Shown: positions 62,465 through 64,000 of the stretch, piece after piece
How positions within the stretch are numbered: position 1 is the first letter of the stretch
How the letters are laid out: every line of letters starts with the position of its first letter
NCBI RefSeq assembly: GCF_945882965.1
Contig: NZ_CAMCWY010000002.1
Coordinates: 92,726 to 156,725, forward strand
DNA from: Sphingorhabdus sp. EL138
Lineage (GTDB): Bacteria; Pseudomonadota; Alphaproteobacteria; Sphingomonadales; Sphingomonadaceae
Direction: 5' to 3'
DNA length: 64,000 nt
Notes under the pieces: generated by a model
Told to the model about the DNA's origin: nothing
The model's input: the letters and a program-made list of their open reading frames with translations, nothing else
Database searches by the model: none
Position numbers and translations under genes: made by a program

Positions 62465-63634
62465 ATGACATTCAAGCAGCGCCTTAAGTCCATTGGCCTC
62501 GGCGGATTTATAATCCTTATCTCGGCAACCGCAGTCGGGAGTTTCTTGACCTGGGCAAACTGGGCCGAGCTTGACCAGATCACTCGCGCCACCGGCAAGG
62601 TGATACCGATCGGCAAGGTTCAGGTAATCCAGAGTGTTGACGGCGGCGTCATCGAGGAAATTCTCGTCCGCGAAGGTGATGTCGTCCAGAAGGGTCAGCT
62701 GCTCGTCTTGATAGACCGGGCGAAAGTGCAGGCCGCTGTCGACGAAAGTCGCGCCAAGGTCGCTGCATTCAAGAGCATCATGGCGCGCATCAAGGCAGAA
62801 CTCTATAATCAGCCGCTGCAATTCCCGACCGAGGTGAAGGCCTATCCAGATTTCATAGCCAACCAGACAGCCCTCTACCAGAGCCGACGGCAAACCATTT
62901 CCGCAGAAATTGAAGCCTTGAAGTCCGTCCGCAATCTTATGCAGGAGGAACTGGAACTCAACCAGCCGCTGGTTGCCAGCGGTGACGTTGCGAGGGCCGA
63001 AGTGATCCGCATGCAGCGCGGAATAGCCGACATAGTGGGCCAGATGGTCAATCGGCGTTCAAAGTATCAGCAGGACCTGCAGACGGAGTTTGCCAAAGTT
63101 GAGGAGGAGCTGTTCAGTGCCGAGCAGACACTGGCCCAGCGGGAGGAAGCCCTTACAGCAACACGAGTATTGTCACCCACCACCGGTATCGTCAAGAATG
63201 TCCGCTTCACGACGGTTGGCGCAGTGCTGCGGCCAAGCGATGAAGTGATGCAGATCGTGCCGACAGGCGAGCGGTTGATCGTGGAGGCGCAGGTCTCGCC
63301 GCGTGACATCGCCTTCATTCGTCAGGGCCAGACGGCGTCGGTGAAGTTCGACACCTATGACAGCGCCATTTATGGGGCAGGGGCAGGCATCGTATCCTAT
63401 GTCAGCCCGGATACGTTATCTGAGCAGAGTGAGGATGGCCAGACCACGAACTATTATCGGATCAACCTCACTGTCGATATCAAGCCGATGCGCCCGAAGC
63501 GGTTGGGAGAGAAAATCATGATACAGCCTGGCATGACCGTCATGGCTGAGATCAAGACTGGCGAAAACACGGTCCTGGGCTATCTGACCAAGCCCATACT
63601 GAAGACCGTTTCGCAGTCCATGGGCGAACGCTGA
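62465..63634 (+). CDS. HlyD-family membrane fusion protein of the type I system
   Basis: A 389-residue periplasmic adaptor. It has one N-terminal membrane segment (GGFIILISATAVGSFLTWAN), the biotinyl-lipoyl-like halves (TGKVIPIGKVQVIQSVDGGV and LSPTTGIVKNVRFTTVGAVL), a central coiled-coil hairpin (about 90-230) and the beta-barrel region VEAQVSPRDIAFIRQGQTAS. The end MIQPGMTVMAEIKTGENTVL is the HlyD signature. It bridges the ABC transporter and the TolC-like channel. It starts 6 bases after the ABC gene and closes the operon. Confidence 0.93.
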   Translation: MTFKQRLKSIGLGGFIILISATAVGSFLTWANWAELDQITRATGKVIPIGKVQVIQSVDGGVIEEILVREGDVVQKGQLLVLIDRAKVQAAVDESRAKVAAFKSIMARIKAELYNQPLQFPTEVKAYPDFIANQTALYQSRRQTISAEIEALKSVRNLMQEELELNQPLVASGDVARAEVIRMQRGIADIVGQMVNRRSKYQQDLQTEFAKVEEELFSAEQTLAQREEALTATRVLSPTTGIVKNVRFTTVGAVLRPSDEVMQIVPTGERLIVEAQVSPRDIAFIRQGQTASVKFDTYDSAIYGAGAGIVSYVSPDTLSEQSEDGQTTNYYRINLTVDIKPMRPKRLGEKIMIQPGMTVMAEIKTGENTVLGYLTKPILKTVSQSMGER

Positions 63635-63851
63635 GGCGTAACCGGCAGGCCGCGCGGGACGGAGGTGACGAACCAACTCGGCGGGCGCCTTGTCCGCTGC
63701 CTTAACAGCCCAATCTTCATCACCGAGCCAAAGACATTCCACACGTGGCATTCCCGCGTCACATTTGGTTGCGATTTGACAGACCATGGCGGGGGTAGTA
63801 TCCGGTGCCATCTGTCAAGAGAGTTGACCAGCAACTATCAACCTTAACGTT
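63635..63851. other. Intergenic region before the terminal insertion sequence
   Basis: About 215 bases after the secretion operon with no gene or clear terminator. A 60-codon frame here is unsupported. Confidence 0.35.
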
Positions 63852-64000
63852 TGACCTGCTCCCGTTAAATTGGTCCATTTTTGTGTGAAAAATCTCGGTT
63901 AGGTTTGGCAGGTGTCAGCCAGGAGATTTTGGCATGAAGCAGAGTAGGTTCAGCGAACAGCAGATAGCGTTCATATTGAAGCAGGCAGAGGATGGAACGA
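63852..64000 (+). mobile_element. IS3-family element, left end and OrfA start (runs off the window)
   Basis: The probable terminus TGACCTGCTCCCGTTAAATT begins near 63852. An OrfA gene starts at ATG 63934 behind AGGAGA, reading MKQSRFSEQQIAFILKQAED, the typical helix-turn-helix start of IS3-family (IS407-like) OrfA. This element differs from the degraded IS3-type copies elsewhere in the window and, as far as visible, is intact. Confidence 0.82.

Overview
The window looks chromosomal and comes from an alphaproteobacterium, most probably a sphingomonad. The left edge is housekeeping DNA (end of ribD, riboflavin synthase, a DUF1134/EipA-family protein, tRNA-Ser-GCU). The rest has the protein families expected of Sphingomonadales: a DUF1134 protein, an RfaH-like NusG paralogue ahead of an exopolysaccharide operon, a SapC protein and a MipZ-like ATPase. 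The genus cannot be fixed from the sequence alone.

Layout. 1-1907: conserved core ending in tRNA-Ser. 1908-9800: accessory segment with a SulP-STAS-cyclic-nucleotide-domain transporter, a TonB receptor cut off in mid-gene, then a tight three-gene cassette (CphA-like ATP-grasp ligase, small FcoT-like hotdog protein, TauD/SyrP-like dioxygenase) whose last stop codon abuts an IS3-type insertion-sequence end. 10043-12543: a TPR-like protein, a small exported protein and a winged-helix regulator. 13251-32391: a Wzx/Wzy-type exopolysaccharide locus. It holds an RfaH/NusG-like factor, WecA-like initiating transferase, O-antigen ligase/polymerase, Wza, a Wzc tyrosine kinase, five glycosyltransferases, a FkbM-like and a second methyltransferase, a Wzx flippase, a second polymerase candidate, a WcaF-like acetyltransferase and the GDP-fucose enzymes Gmd and Fcl, ending in a broken manC. 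32404-43550: an AT-rich patchwork full of insertion-sequence debris, with a second CphA-like ATP-grasp enzyme, an outer-membrane protein, a SOUL haem-binding protein, two sulfotransferase genes (one fused to a glycosyltransferase), an AMP-dependent ligase plus short-chain dehydrogenase, and a MipZ-like ATPase. 43616-47415: a lipoprotein, a RelE/XRE toxin-antitoxin pair, a diguanylate-cyclase remnant, an unknown protein and a prokaryotic pentameric ligand-gated ion channel. 48544-63634: a giant (about 3076 residues) acidic repeat protein, SapC, and a complete type I secretion system (TolC-like, ABC, HlyD-like). The window ends inside a new IS3-family element.

How the genes fit together. The central locus can start a lipid-linked repeat unit (WecA), extend it (glycosyltransferases, GDP-fucose), decorate it (acetyl, methyl, possibly sulfate), flip and polymerise it (Wzx, Wzy) and export it (Wza/Wzc). 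The right part is a self-contained surface-layer or adhesin module, with its own dedicated secretion system beside the giant protein.

Most promising for novelty: the ATP-grasp/FcoT-like/dioxygenase cassette, with a second ATP-grasp paralogue in the same window, looks like an uncharacterised small-molecule or peptide-tailoring pathway. The giant protein has a solenoid-like repeat that I cannot assign to a named family. The sulfotransferase-glycosyltransferase fusion and the ion channel are further points of interest. All assignments come from reading the sequence and remembered family motifs; no database search was run.
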